The notes under the pieces: model-generated
Told to the model about the DNA's origin: nothing
Seen by the model: only the letters and a program-made list of their open reading frames with translations
Databases searched by the model: none
In this document: in pieces, positions 35,090 to 46,165 of the stretch
How the letters are laid out: each line of letters begins with the position of its first letter
Position numbering within the stretch: the stretch's first letter is position 1
Origin: Anadara kagoshimensis
Taxonomy: Eukaryota; Mollusca; Bivalvia; Arcoida; Arcidae
Length of the DNA: 64,000 bases
Direction: 5' to 3'
Assembly (NCBI GenBank): GCA_021292105.1
Contig: CM037874.1
Coordinates: 25,656,583-25,720,582, forward strand
Position numbers and translations under genes: made by a program

Positions 35090-35764
35090 CTGTAAATAAA
35101 AGAAATAATATCTGTTAATTTTAATCATTTTGTAAACAAAAATCACAATTTAAAAATTTCATTGATACAAGGAAATGCAATACAACACAAATAAAGACGT
35201 TTGTGTATGCTGAAACACCTACTGTTTAGTACATGCATTGAATGGTTTGGTCAAACAATGACTATTGATTTTTATGACGTCTTTGATTTCAGTGTTGGAA
35301 TATTTTCTTCATATACCATAAACTCGGAAGGCAATACTTTTGATTTGTAAGCAATATACAGCTGTTTAAGTTTGCTGCTAGTTAAAATATTAAAATCCTT
35401 ATAAACTAAGGTATGCAAAGTATTGACTAAGCTAAAAACATTTGTCGCTTGGATTCTTTTTTAATCCGGTTTTACAATTTCGGTCCAAGCCCTACTGAAT
35501 CCCGAAATGGCCTTCTAGCGATTTAAATTAAGACTGATGTAACATGTAATATCAAGTACTTTGAAAATGACTATGAAACCTTAGTTCTGTAAAAAATATA
35601 ATATATAATGTGTCAATGTCATAGTGACGATTATAAAGCTTATAATTATATGCATTTATTTACAATAAATATGTAACTTAACACCCAAAAAATTTTGTTT
35701 ATGAATGTATTTACATTTTGAATAATTTTTTAACGCAAATTATTCTGGATAAAGTTGGCGTTCA

Positions 35765-35935
35765 ATGTGTTTTTTTAATTTGATTGCAAAATTTTCGGAT
35801 GTAGTTACTAAACAACAGGCTTACCCTTTCGGAGTACCGGTCTCAATAACCTGCTTTATGTGTTCAACTTAATGTGAAAAGTTTTCAAAGTTTCTTTTTT
35901 TGAGGGATAATGATTTAAAAGTGGCAATAATATTT
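35765..35935 (+). mobile_element. Diverged Penelope-like 3'-tail fragment
   Basis: Recognisable as GGCTTACCCTTTCGGAGTACC, TATGTGTTCAACTTAA and TTTGAGGGATAATGATTTAA in tail order, within the K3 third intron. Confidence 0.5.
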
Positions 35936-35976
35936 GTTTTTAAGCAGTGTACATTTTGTGCAAATATCATACGTAC

Positions 35977-36460
35977 CTAGCCTCTTGGTTCCTTGCATTG
36001 GTGATTGGCAGTCACACGAGCTCCGCTGAAAAATATTCAGTATATAATGCATTATTTTCTGACAAACAGTCATGTTACTAAGTATAATATATAATTATAT
36101 ACTATCAAATTAGGATAAGCTGTACCATCATCAAATAAATCAAAAACCATAATGACGGTCACCGTTTTGTAATTATTAAGTACAAATGCTTTATAATAAG
36201 TCAATTTTTGCTATACATAATTTCTATACTTGATATAATCTTAAATAGCAAACTGGATATATTATGATTGAACACTATAAGCGATCAACATTTTAACCCA
36301 TTTATACTCACGCGCACTTCGCTGTACACATATTGGAATACGTTTTCGATCCACAAACTGGTTTATAAAGCGCTATGCACCCACATCCTTGCGCTGGATA
36401 CACCGCAGCAGACATGTTGACAGCAACAAGTAGAACCAAAACCACAATGACAGTCTTCAT
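35977..36460 (-). CDS. K3: secreted single-domain Kazal-type protease inhibitor (2 coding exons)
   Basis: The coding exons are 36460-36312 and 36025-35977, phase-2 join (GC|GTGAGT to TTCAG|C), giving 65 residues. Residues 1-19 are a clean signal peptide (VIVVLVLLVAV core). The mature part begins near VYPAQGCGC, with a one-residue Cys1-Cys2 gap. It continues YKPVCGSKTYSNMC, with the sixth Cys in the second exon (HQC). The reactive site reads C-I-A-L, so P1 is Ala and P1' is Leu. This suggests elastase-like or microbial subtilisin-like targets, by analogy with other Ala-P1 Kazal domains. The stop TAG is the last three bases of the exon, directly before GTACGT. The introns are the shortest in the cluster (about 290 bases between coding exons). 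It groups with K1 and K2 by GAR-V and K-TYSN. Confidence 0.87.
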
Positions 36461-37024
36461 TTTAAATCTGATAATGAAAAAAAATCAGCTTGTGTTTACT
36501 TAAGCCATATGTTGATTTACAGTATAAAGATATCTCAAACTATTAGGCTCCGAGAACAATGTTTGAAGTATCGAAGTTGAAAGTCATGTCACAATTCGTT
36601 TATTCATTTTGTTATTTATATCAATCAAATGTCAAACAAATATTTGTAGTTAGAAGTTAGTATAGAACTACTACTATCACTAATCCTCACAACTTATGTA
36701 CGTTTTCATTAAATAGATCGTTGGAATTCAAATTGTGAAACAACATTACGGAATAGTCATTCAAAAAGCTTGATCAATTTGCTGTACCAGTTATTTTGAA
36801 ACATCGAAAGAAGTTTTTAGATGGATGTCACTGCTAGATCATGTTTATAGATACTTAAACAAAACAGTAGTGGCATAATTACATATCATCTAATCTTGCT
36901 AATTAATCACATGTAGAAATTTAACGTTTGTCTCGAGGTGCACTTTACACCAAAAAACGGAATTACTAATTACCGACATGGATCAGTATGTTCGTTTTTA
37001 TTGAAAGCTTAAACTAGTACTTAC

Positions 37025-37270
37025 CGGTTGTTGTGAGTCTGATGAAATAACTGAATAAGTCATAACAGGTTTTTTATTTTATATTGCTCCTAGAACCATA
37101 TGAGTAATTACCTTATTGCATTATTTATGAGACAATGTATACATTATGTATTGTTTTTTGGACTTACGGCACTTTAACTGATACCAATTTTATCAACCAC
37201 TTAAAATACCAATCCAGGTTAAAATCAACCGATGATTCACACTGCAACACTCGGTGTAAATTATGATGTG
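37025..37270 (-). promoter_or_regulatory. K3 promoter and non-coding leader exon
   Basis: TATAAAA at 37083-37077, and a leader ending ACCG|GTAAGT at 37025. GCCGTAAGT at 37170-37162 replaces the GCCTTAAGT block, and GTGTGAATCATC near 37243-37232 matches K1. The ATTATGCAA motif is not clear here (GTTATGACT). Confidence 0.65.
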
Positions 37271-38400
37271 TCAATAATTCCAATTATAATTTCAATGTCC
37301 ATTCAACTATTGTTTTTTTTATTATTGCCAAATACGTATTGTTTGATTAATCTCAAATATCCTTTAGCAGGCTGAAAATTTACAGTATAGTCAATAACAA
37401 TTATTCGTATAATATTGAGTAAGATAACTGGAATCAAGATTGACCGTAACACCTGACACAATTTTATCATTACCATTTCAGTTCTATAATCAAACATCTC
37501 ATTTCGTATTTTCTTGTCTTGTTTGCTATCTGTGTTTTTTGGTTGTTATTTTTGCGTTTTGGTTTTAACATATACAAGTATTTTTTGGGTTTGACTTTAT
37601 GTTTAAATATGCATGGTCTTTATCAAGATAATATTGGTAAATAGTATTTGTATCCAAAATTATCTTTGATATATTTGTCATTACATCATTCATTTTTTTC
37701 TTAAATTGATTTTCCAATGTAGCTGTTGTAACTATATCGACAGGAGTTGTTTACTATCCTAGAACTGACAGCATGGACAAACACTTTGTCAACGACTCAC
37801 AATTATCTAAAGCTGTTATACCAATTTTTGAGTTACCATTTATTAACGACAAACGAAAAGTTCATAAAATACCAACATTTGCTTCGGCCTAACTCATTTC
37901 TAGATTTTTATCAGTGTAAAAAAGCCAATGGATAGATTATGAGTCAAATGTACTTGTAAATGATGGACAGTTGTGTCGTCATAAGTGTGGGTTCGCGCGG
38001 TTTTACAAAATAAGCAAAGACAGTTGAATGAAGGTTTGTTTTATTTACCTCGCACATTTGACTCTCGAAACAGATGAAATGAATTAACTGTGGACAAGTG
38101 GTCAATTTGGATTGCTTTCCCCTACAGCATACTACATACATTGTGGTTCTAAAACTGTCCACGTCACTCCGATTTATTTACTGTAATAGGGGCATCTAAA
38201 CATCACCAAATGTTTTGGAAATGTTGTTTTACATTCAGATACTGACGGGAACTAGTTTTTAGAAATTGATAGAAAGGCAAGTAAAACAAGATTTAACTCT
38301 ATTCCTATTCAATAAATCAATCAAAAACTTTCCACTTGTAACATCAAGATTACTAGTTACATATAGCTATAATTATAATTTTTACTTGCGCAATTAAATA
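37271..38400. other. Intergenic stretch, nothing recognised
   Basis: AT-rich sequence. Open frames near 37303-37497, 37747-37935 and 37944-38162 lack domains or repeats with coding character. Confidence 0.4.
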
Positions 38401-38404
38401 CCTT

Positions 38405-39215
38405 CCCAAACAAAGCTATACTGAAGATACCATCAACAAAATCTTAGGAGTTTCTGATAGACAACATATTTGTAATTTGGCAATATAATGTTCCGGCAAA
38501 CAATCGGTATACAGCATGTACCCATTTCCGATTTGTTTCTGTATTCGCAATTTATGCAACTCTACATACCGTATACAGATGGCGTTCTATCTCTTAACAA
38601 TTCTAAATTTTGAGATGATACGAATGTAATCTATCCTAGTGAGCGTGTAAAAATAACAATACGACTGATTTTTCAAGTTCTGCTTCAAATTAGGACTTAT
38701 ATGTCAATTATCACGCCCGGAAAATATTCATATGAAGCTGTAGGACACGTGATGACGTCACTTTTTCTATTGCCAACTCTCGTTTTCTCTGCAACAATAT
38801 ACCTGTTTCTCCTTATTACGGTGTATTTGTTTCATAATTAATACGCTATTGTAGACCTTGTTCCCACTACAGGAACATTATACAACTACAACGAAGACAG
38901 CTTCTTGACACAGCCTAGGGTTATCAGGGCACTCAAAAAGCATGGTCGACATTACAGAGTTGTTTATAAGTATGATGCCTCTTCGTCCAGGATTGTCCTG
39001 GATATATTTGACGTCTCATAGTGTCATGTTCCTTTCACTTTTACTTTACGTGACTGGTATAACTAACTAAACAGGCGCTACGTACTCTTCCAGAACACTC
39101 GGACTCCCTTCCCTGGTGGAAGTTCATGTGTTTAACCTAATTTGCCAGCTTCATTGTTATTACTTTGCTTTTGTGATTTGTGAAATAAATAAGTATGTTT
39201 GTTTGTTATTTGTAA
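38405..39215 (+). mobile_element. Decayed Penelope-like RT fragment plus tail
   Basis: ATACTGAAGATACCATCAAC, CAAACAATCGGTATAC, ATACAGATGGCGTTCTATCT (the YIDD region, degraded) and GGTGTATTTGTTTCATAATT in order, then the tail from about 39000. Several frameshifts and deletions. Confidence 0.7.
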
Positions 39216-39219
39216 CCCG

Positions 39220-39760
39220 TCTTTGAATGTTTTTCCTGGTGAAAGTTTACGTGTTTAACCTAATGTTACAGTTAAGTTTTTGCTTTGTTTGGAATTGTGT
39301 TTTGGACATGAATAAGTATGGCTGTGAATCGATAATGGATTATCCACTGGTTGCAGGACTAACTCGTCGCTTATTAAAATGCACCGGCATGCATATACGG
39401 CCTTAAAATTTAAAAAATGATATGAAAAAAGTCAGCTGGATTTCAATTAATCGTGCAAATGGCCAAAATCCCTTGTATATGCTTTTATCAAAAACAGACA
39501 CGCCGATCCTTGTTAAAATCCCCCTACATGTATATCCAAAATTGACCTAGATACATTTTATGTTATACGGTTCCTGTTCCCTTTATTCCAAATTTAATTA
39601 CACATGTGGTAGGTTAAGCTAGCTAAACAGGAAGTGCTTATATTTCTAGAGCACCCGCCCTCACTTCCTTTGTAAAAGTTGATGTGTGTAACCTTATTTG
39701 CTAACTTCAATTTTTTTATTGCTTCGGGATTTTAATTCGGTTTTTTTTTATTCGTAATCC
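39220..39760 (+). mobile_element. Two further Penelope-like tail fragments
   Basis: A short tail end at about 39225-39335 (TGGTGAAAGTTTACGTGTTTAA) and a longer one at about 39545-39760 (ACACATGTGGTAGGTTAAGC, GTGCTTATATTTCTAGAGCAC). They show stepwise accumulation in one place. Confidence 0.55.
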
Positions 39761-40339
39761 GTCTTTGTATTGTTTTCGACATTTTCAAAACATCTTATAA
39801 CATTTTATTGATTGATTTATTTATTACTTCAGATGCATTGCCTGACAAATGAAAAACAATACATGATGTTTGAAAACATTTATTCAATAATCTGTCTAAA
39901 GAAGTTCTGTTGCCTGGGGCGTTTTCATCTAAATTGAAAATTAAACTATATGAAAACGTAAGTACATTTGTCCAGATAGATAAAACTGGTAGATGATGAA
40001 GTTGAGATGCACCGTTTCAAAAAATATTTCGCTTTCTATTATTTTCAAATTCTATTCTTTCCCAAAGCTCTAATAAAACGTTTAGATTAAATGAAACAAA
40101 GGAATCCACGCAAATGAAAACTAAACCATAACAAAATGCAACAGAATATTTTTAAATGAAAAAAAGTTGGCGTTTATTTACTCTTTTAGATAAGCTGATT
40201 CAAATGTTTTGGCTTCAGTATTTTGTCCATCAATGCAAAAATGTTTCCAAATAAACTGTTTTTAATTTACACAGATTACAGTAATATCTTGTCATAAAAA
40301 ACTTATGGAATAAAAAAAAAACTACTTATACATGCTTGT

Positions 40340-40760
40340 ATCACAATCCAGAAGCGAAGTGAAAACTTTGAAACTGACAAGTTAGGTTAGGCACGTGAAC
40401 TTCGACCAGGGAAGTGAGGTCGAATGCTCTGAAAGAGTAAGCACCGCCTGTTTAACTAGCTACATCCGCCATATGTGTAATAAAAATTGTGTGAAAGGTA
40501 CATGTTACTATGGGACATTAAATATATTCAGAGCAACATTGGACATAGTCATCAAACTTATCAACAATGCTGTGATGACATCCATAAACCTTTTTGAGGG
40601 CCTTGATAAGCCAAGGCTTGTAATATCCCTGGGTCAAGAATTTCTTTGCATGCAGCCTGCTCCGTTACACACAGTCCTTCTAGTGGACACAAGCTATAAA
40701 ATAGCGTATCAATTGTGAAACAAATACACCATAAGCTCGAGAAGCAGCTATATTGCTGCA
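40340..40760 (-). mobile_element. Penelope-like 3' end fragment
   Basis: Reverse-orientation tail (ATCACAATCCAGAAGCGAAG, CACGTGAACTTCGACCAGGG) followed by the antisense of the last ~70 RT codons, to ACACCATAAGCTCGAG. Confidence 0.7.
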
Positions 40761-41640
40761 TAGAAAAAGAAAATTGAAACAAATTCGCGTAATTAAATTT
40801 TCGAGTTTTTAAAATATGCATTATAACACTATAGGCATAAACATTATGGTAATAATGTTCTTGCAAAACAAACGACCGCGAAATAAGCAAAAATTAGTAC
40901 ACCGTGAAAAAATACGTTTACAATATACTAAAAATTATGTATTCATTTACATTTTAGTATTCACTCATATAATATATGCGTTTTAATTTTCTCTACAATT
41001 TGAAATATTTCATTATCCCGAAGCAAAAAAATATTCAACTATCATTCAATCATCAGTGTAAAAGCTTTACATCACATAGATTATTGCTTAAAGATCATTT
41101 CCAATAAGTAAGCTATGTGTTGACAGTAAACTAGTGCTTTCAGCATACATGTATGGAAATCTGTTTTTCTATGGAATATGAATAGTTTGAATGGCCAAGT
41201 ATATATTACTCAGTTTTAAAACAAATGTCCATAATATAGTTGTATTTTTCAAGACTGAGTATTTAATGCAATTATGATTTCAAATTGAATCATTTTCAAG
41301 AAAATGGACTACATAAATGATTTCACGTAGCTGAGTAGTGGTAGGTGCTTATCTTTCTAGTACCCCGGCCTCAGTAAACCTTCACTTATTCAAATTAATT
41401 TGCCAGTTTTCAATTCCTTTTTATTTTGCTTTGAGATTATGCTGTTGTCATGGCATATTTGTTTTTATTGGATTACTTTTAAATACATTCCTTGTGTGTT
41501 TGATTTTTTCGGTATACCAAATAAGCATAATAAATGTTTTGCAACTACAAATTTGTATGCTTTAGTGTGTTTTTTTCTAATTGTATACACGTACTAAACT
41601 TAAATGTTTATGCAGTTTATTTGCAACTTAAAGCCGAATG
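40761..41640. other. Unassigned stretch with a tail-like piece
   Basis: AT-rich. At about 41335-41440 there is a weak forward tail-like segment (GTAGGTGCTTATCTTTC, then AATTTGCCAGTTTTC). No gene is recognised. Confidence 0.4.
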
Positions 41641-42538
41641 CGTGTACTTGGTAAAATATACTGAAGATACCATCATCAAAATGTTGGAATTTTTGATAGA
41701 TAACATACTTGTTGTGTTTGGTAATATAGTTTTTCAGCAAACAATCGGTATACCAATGGGTACAAACTGTGCACCATTGCTTGCTGATTTGTTTCTTTAT
41801 TCTTACGAAGCAGAATTTATGCAGAATCTTGTTAAATCTGGAGAGAAGACTGTCGCCAAATCGTTCAACTCAACATACAGATATATAGATGACGTTCTGT
41901 CTCTTAACAATCCTAAATTTGGAGACTATGTAAATGTCATCTATCCTAGTGAGCTTGAAATTAAAGACACGACTGATTCCTCAAGTTCTGCTTCATATTT
42001 AGACTAATACCTGAATGGCTACATTTGAAACTTTATGACAAACGTGTCTACTGTCAACTTTCCTTTTTTATGCAGCAATATACCTGCTTCTCCTGCTTAT
42101 GGTGTATTTGTTTCCCAATTTATACGCTATGGTAGAGCATATTCCCACTACGGGGACTTTGTACAACGACGTAGGCTTCTTGCAAATAAATTGTTGACTC
42201 AGGGGTATTGCAAGCCTAGGCTTAAGCCTAGGCTTATCAAGGCCCTCAAAAAGTTTTATGGCCGTCATCACAGTATTGTTAAGTTTGATGTCTCTGTGTC
42301 GAGGATTGCCCTGGATATATTTGACGTCTCATAGTTCCATGTTCCTTTCACACAATTTTGATTTAACACGTGGCGGGTGTAGCTAGCTAAACAGGAGGTG
42401 CTTACCCTCCCGGAGCACCCGGCCTCACTTCCCTGGTGGAAGTTCACGTGTCTAACCTAACTTGTCAGTTCCAAAGTTTTTACTTGGCTTCTGGATTGTG
42501 ATTCGGACATGAATTAGTATGTTTGTTTTTGATCATAT
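41640..42538 (+). mobile_element. Penelope-like RT fragment with complete 3' tail
   Basis: The RT starts inside the gene at the KYTEDTI segment and runs through GIPMGTNCAPLLADLF and YRYIDDVLSLNN to 42007. A stop at 42005-42007 and a frameshift follow, then a second open part (42035-42334) with YGVFVSQFIRYGRA and LLTQGYCKPRL. A nine-residue repeat-like expansion (KPRLKPRL) is visible. The tail from 42335 to about 42538 is well preserved and ends TTAGTATGTTTGTTTTTGAT. It is the best reference for the tail in this window. Confidence 0.8.
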
Positions 42539-42739
42539 GCCATAAGGATCAAGAAACAACCACTAAAATTATTGACACTGGATTTAATGGTATCGGGGTT
42601 GTTGTTTAAGGACATTTGAGATCTTGATGACCTCAACCTGACCCGTTTTCTAAGAATTCGTGTTTGTAATAAATAGCGTTAAAACAAAATGCAGTTTCGA
42701 AGCAAATTCCGGTGATATATTTCACACAAGTTTATTCAT

Positions 42740-42885
42740 TAAAAAACAAACATACCATGTCCGAAACAGAATCCAGAAGAAAAGTAAAAACTTAGGTTAA
42801 ACATGTATAGTTCCACCAAGGAAATTAGGCCGGGTGCTCCGGAAGGGTAAGCACCTCTTTTTAGCTAGCTACACCTATATGACAC
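42740..42885 (-). mobile_element. Penelope-like 3'-tail fragment
   Basis: AAAAAACAAACATACCATGT through GGGTGCTCCGGAAGGGTAAG to TTAGCTAGCTACACC. Confidence 0.65.
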
Positions 42886-43188
42886 ATTTTAATTTAAATA
42901 TAATATAATATATAATGTTATTTTCTTTCGTTATGGAAAGCTGTTATAGAGTTAGATGTACGGCATGGAATTATTTGACTTTGAAGTTGCATTAAGAAAT
43001 TAAAATAAGAGGATGATTTCATAGAAGAAATTTCAGCAAAAACTAACGTCCTTCTGCTTTTTGTTTAAAGAAATTCATATGGTCACGGTTAACATGGAAC
43101 ACATTGATATGTCGTGGTTAACCAACGAGTGAGTGGACTGTAGTTTAGAATGAAATAAAGCAGTATGTTTCTTAAATGTATGAAGCTA

Positions 43189-43450
43189 CTGGCCCCGGTT
43201 TTACAATCACTCCTTAGCTAGGATTTTCCTTAAACTTATTTTTGCAAAATTTAACTCTTTATAATTTTGTGAATTTTCAAGATATTCATGAATTTAAGGA
43301 GTTATTTTAAAGATCACTACAAGATTAAAACAATTGAATTTAGTATTGACAAAAATATTTACCAGAAGTTCCAAAACCAGATTATCAAAATTTGTTAAAT
43401 TTAAGTTAAAGAAAATCATAGCTAAGGAATGATTGTGAAACTGGGGCCAG
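43189..43450. mobile_element. MITE with CTGGCCCCGG inverted ends
   Basis: Left end CTGGCCCCGGTTTTACAATC; right end, inverted, CTGGCCCCAGTTTCACAATC. The length of 262 bases matches the nested copy at 20470-20732 (263 bases). No coding capacity. Confidence 0.75.
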
Positions 43451-43569
43451 AAGGTTTAAAATTCCCAACTTTGTTTGATAAATATATACATATATTTGAT
43501 CTAAAAAATCTGGTTACAATACTATCGACAATTGTTTCTCCTGTTTGATAATGAAAACAAATACATTGA

Positions 43570-43623
43570 AATTATTTTAAATTGATTTTATTTAGAACCA
43601 AACGGATGAGCATTGCAATTCAC
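43570..43623 (-). other. K4 non-coding 3' exon with poly(A) signal
   Basis: Acceptor TATATTTACAG at 43624 and AATAAA at 43592-43587. Confidence 0.65.
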
Positions 43624-43796
43624 CTGTAAATATAAAAAGAACGGGAATAATTAAAAGCCACAAAAAATCCAATCAAAATAAAATATCTCAACGAAGCACA
43701 TTATGAAGGAGCGTGGATCCTACGTACTTTAAAATAAAATCATGTAACTTTCTTTCAACGGAATAATAGATACTTCATGATGATATTTTAGACGTA

Positions 43797-43947
43797 CAAG
43801 TCGAGTTAAGTAATGGTGTGTAACGTCCCAGCTTAGTAAAAGAACAGTCACTACCCACTTTCAAGTCTAAGGTCAGACCCGGCCGGTGATCGAACTCACG
43901 ACCTTCCACTTAAGAAGTGAGCACTCTACCAACTGAGCCACCGCAGT
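43797..43947 (-). mobile_element. Internally deleted SINE (family 1) in K4 intron 3
   Basis: Ends in CCACTGCGGTGGCTCAG (minus strand) with box-B-like GTGAGTTCGATCACC. The tail GTTACACACCATTAC joins directly to the CTTTTACTAAGC segment with the middle missing, as in the copy at 34573-34728 but with a different break. Confidence 0.65.
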
Positions 43948-44180
43948 GGTTTTGAGATGTACGACTGATTTTCATTCTTAATGGTATGCAGTATGTTTTC
44001 CATTTTAGTATCTTGTATCGTGTATATATATACAGTACAGTATATGTACAATTTTTGTAAATAGTAACACAACTTATTAAGCGATCTAGTTTTCTGTCCG
44101 TACAGTTGGACAAGAATTAACATCACGCTTTAATGTATATGATATCAAACGAATTATGCTTACCTTACGATTACACAACC

Positions 44181-44974
44181 TCAACCTCTGTGTTTGCATC
44201 CATTTTTGTTGTCAATAATACGAGCATTTCTGAAACAAAACAAGAATACCATGTATTAAAATTCCCTTTATCGTCTTTATACTTACATGTTGACTTCTTG
44301 TGAATATCAATAAGATTACTTTTTACTTGCTTTTTTCCATTATACTTCCCTATCTCATACTCATGAAAAGATGTTAAACAATGCAATAACACATGCAACT
44401 TTTGCAATTGCCGTCTCAGTGAGCCGAAATATTTTTTGAATGGTGTTTTACACCCAAGTCAAAGTCTTTCACTTATATCGAGGCGGTTAGTTAAAAAATG
44501 GTGGACGAACCCGGAGAAAACCACCTTCAGCAAGCCAATTGACAATTTTTCTCACACTAGCATCTGATACGAGTTGGATTTTACGTAGGCGAGATTTTAA
44601 AAACTGTAACCATTTTATCAATAATTCAGTATGAATATTAAAGAATTGTGCTAAACAAAAACACTTAAAATAATCATAATTCGGGAGCATATGGGTTCAA
44701 TTTGCCGGTGGAGGTTTACATGTTTAACTTAATTAAACAGTTTTCTAAGTTTCTCTTTGCTTTAGGAATTTTTTATCAATATGGCCAGGTATGTTTGTTT
44801 TTGTCAAAACTCGTGTATTAAAATAGTTTTTACTTACTGGCACCTAGCTTCACAAGCATTTGAAAATGTAGCTCTGGCACATACAGGGTTGTAATCAGCA
44901 GTGCAGATACATTGGTTGGCTGTAGCTACACTAACAGCAGCAAGCAGGACGCATATCAACACAAGTGTATTCAT
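44181..44974 (-). CDS. K4: secreted single-domain Kazal-type protease inhibitor (2 coding exons)
   Basis: The coding exons are 44974-44838 and 44229-44181, phase-2 join (CA|GTAAGT to TTTCAG|A), giving 61 residues. Residues 1-19 form a signal peptide (LVLICVLLAAV core). The mature part starts near NQCIC with a one-residue Cys1-Cys2 gap, then YNPVCARATFSNAC, and the sixth Cys in the second exon (NGC) followed by KHRG and TGA. The reactive site is C-T-A-D, so P1 is Ala. ARATFSN replaces the usual GxxTYxN, a trait shared with K5, so K4 and K5 form a subgroup. The stop is about 17 bases before the exon donor at 44164. A tail fragment of the Penelope-like element lies just upstream of the exon acceptor (about 45005-45045) and another just downstream of the donor (44690-44810). 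Confidence 0.88.
44690..44810 (+). mobile_element. Short Penelope-like 3'-tail end
   Basis: GTGGAGGTTTACATGTTTAACTT... to GTATGTTTGTTTTTGTC: the last ~110 bases of the tail, in K4 intron 2, 28 bases from the coding-exon end. Confidence 0.6.
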
Positions 44975-45324
44975 CTTGATATCTGAATAATAGATCAACA
45001 TTATAATAACAAACAAACATACTATTCCATGTCCGAATAACTTATTCATGGTTTAGAAAAAATAACACAAGTTTTCAAAAAAAATATTAATCTTTAGCTC
45101 CGAGTATCAACATGGTTCCAATATAATGTAAAGAAGTTAAAATGTACGATCAAACCTAGAGCAACTCAGAATTCCGCTTAAGCACAGGCAATTAACACAA
45201 GACGCAAATCAAATACATTAAAATAAACCCATTATAATTAAAAGAGATGAACGTGTGAATAAAAACATATTTTGCAACCGCCATCGCAACAAAATAATTA
45301 TACATCAATAATAAAACCGCTTAC

Positions 45325-45793
45325 TATTAAATACCGTATAGCGGGTTATTTTCACAGGGTGTAAATTTTGGTGTAGTATTAAAATCGCCAAAATATTTAT
45401 CGCCAGAAAATGGAACAGTCAAAATGTATTACTTTAACAATACCTTACACTGTGACAAAGCGAATACTTTTAACGCTTGATTAAAGTGAATAGTTTTTAC
45501 GCATGATTACAATTATACACGTCAACTGTTGGTCATTTTTATTCTGATTTTAATTTGTAAGGTAGATTTTACAAACAGTGGATTTTTTATAGCTTTTAAC
45601 AGCAGTTTTAGCAGTAATGAGTATTTTAAAATTTCTAAAACCGAAACAACTTTTACCAGATGAACATAGTGCGATTTCGGAACTTCTTGGGCCAGTGGCC
45701 TTAGAAGAAGTGAATGAAAATGTGAGAAAAGTTATAGACAGTCCAAATCATGTTCAAAGATCATCTACTGTATCGACACACTCTTCTAGTTGA
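45325..45793 (+). mobile_element. Element 5' region with a small open frame
   Basis: An upstream stretch with ACCGTATAGCGGGTTATTTT precedes an open frame at 45617-45793 (58 residues, starting MSILKFLKPKQLLPDE and ending STHSSS). The start resembles, from memory, the N-termini of a multicopy transposon-like protein family in invertebrates (MSIL-x-F-x-KPK). It ends far short of a full protein. It lies in K4 intron 1, opposite in strand to K4. Identity is uncertain. Confidence 0.4.
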
Positions 45794-46066
45794 GGTTATA
45801 GCACCCCGTGGTCCGTACATAGAACATTTGAAAATAAAATTAAGGGTCGCTTTACTATTGGACCAAAACCACTAAATGTAAAAGGTGACCATACGAATGG
45901 AAAATATTTATTTTGCTTATTTTGTTAGAGAAATATAAATCTGGTAATATATCGCAAAGGTGCACTTTTATATCTCATAACTTTTCGAACGCATGAATGC
46001 ATTAAAAAGTAAAAGAAAAATATCACGAACAATTGTTTTATTAACTAATCTAATGGTGGTACTTAC

Positions 46067-46165
46067 CGAAGTAGTGATGACAATGGAACAAGTGTCGGTT
46101 TAAAAAAATTACGATCTTTTATACATACGAGCAAATATAATCAATCACTTTTCAACTTAAGGCTA
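46067..46165 (-). promoter_or_regulatory. K4 promoter and non-coding leader exon
   Basis: TATAAAA at 46123-46117, leader exon ending TTCG|GTAAGT at 46067. A GCCTTAAGT block lies at 46163-46155, nearer the TATA box (about 32 bases) than in K1-K3 (about 75-80). Confidence 0.65.

Noticed and set aside
43910-44126. Two overlapping minus-strand frames between K4 exons
   Set aside because: They run through a SINE head and intron sequence and have no coding character.
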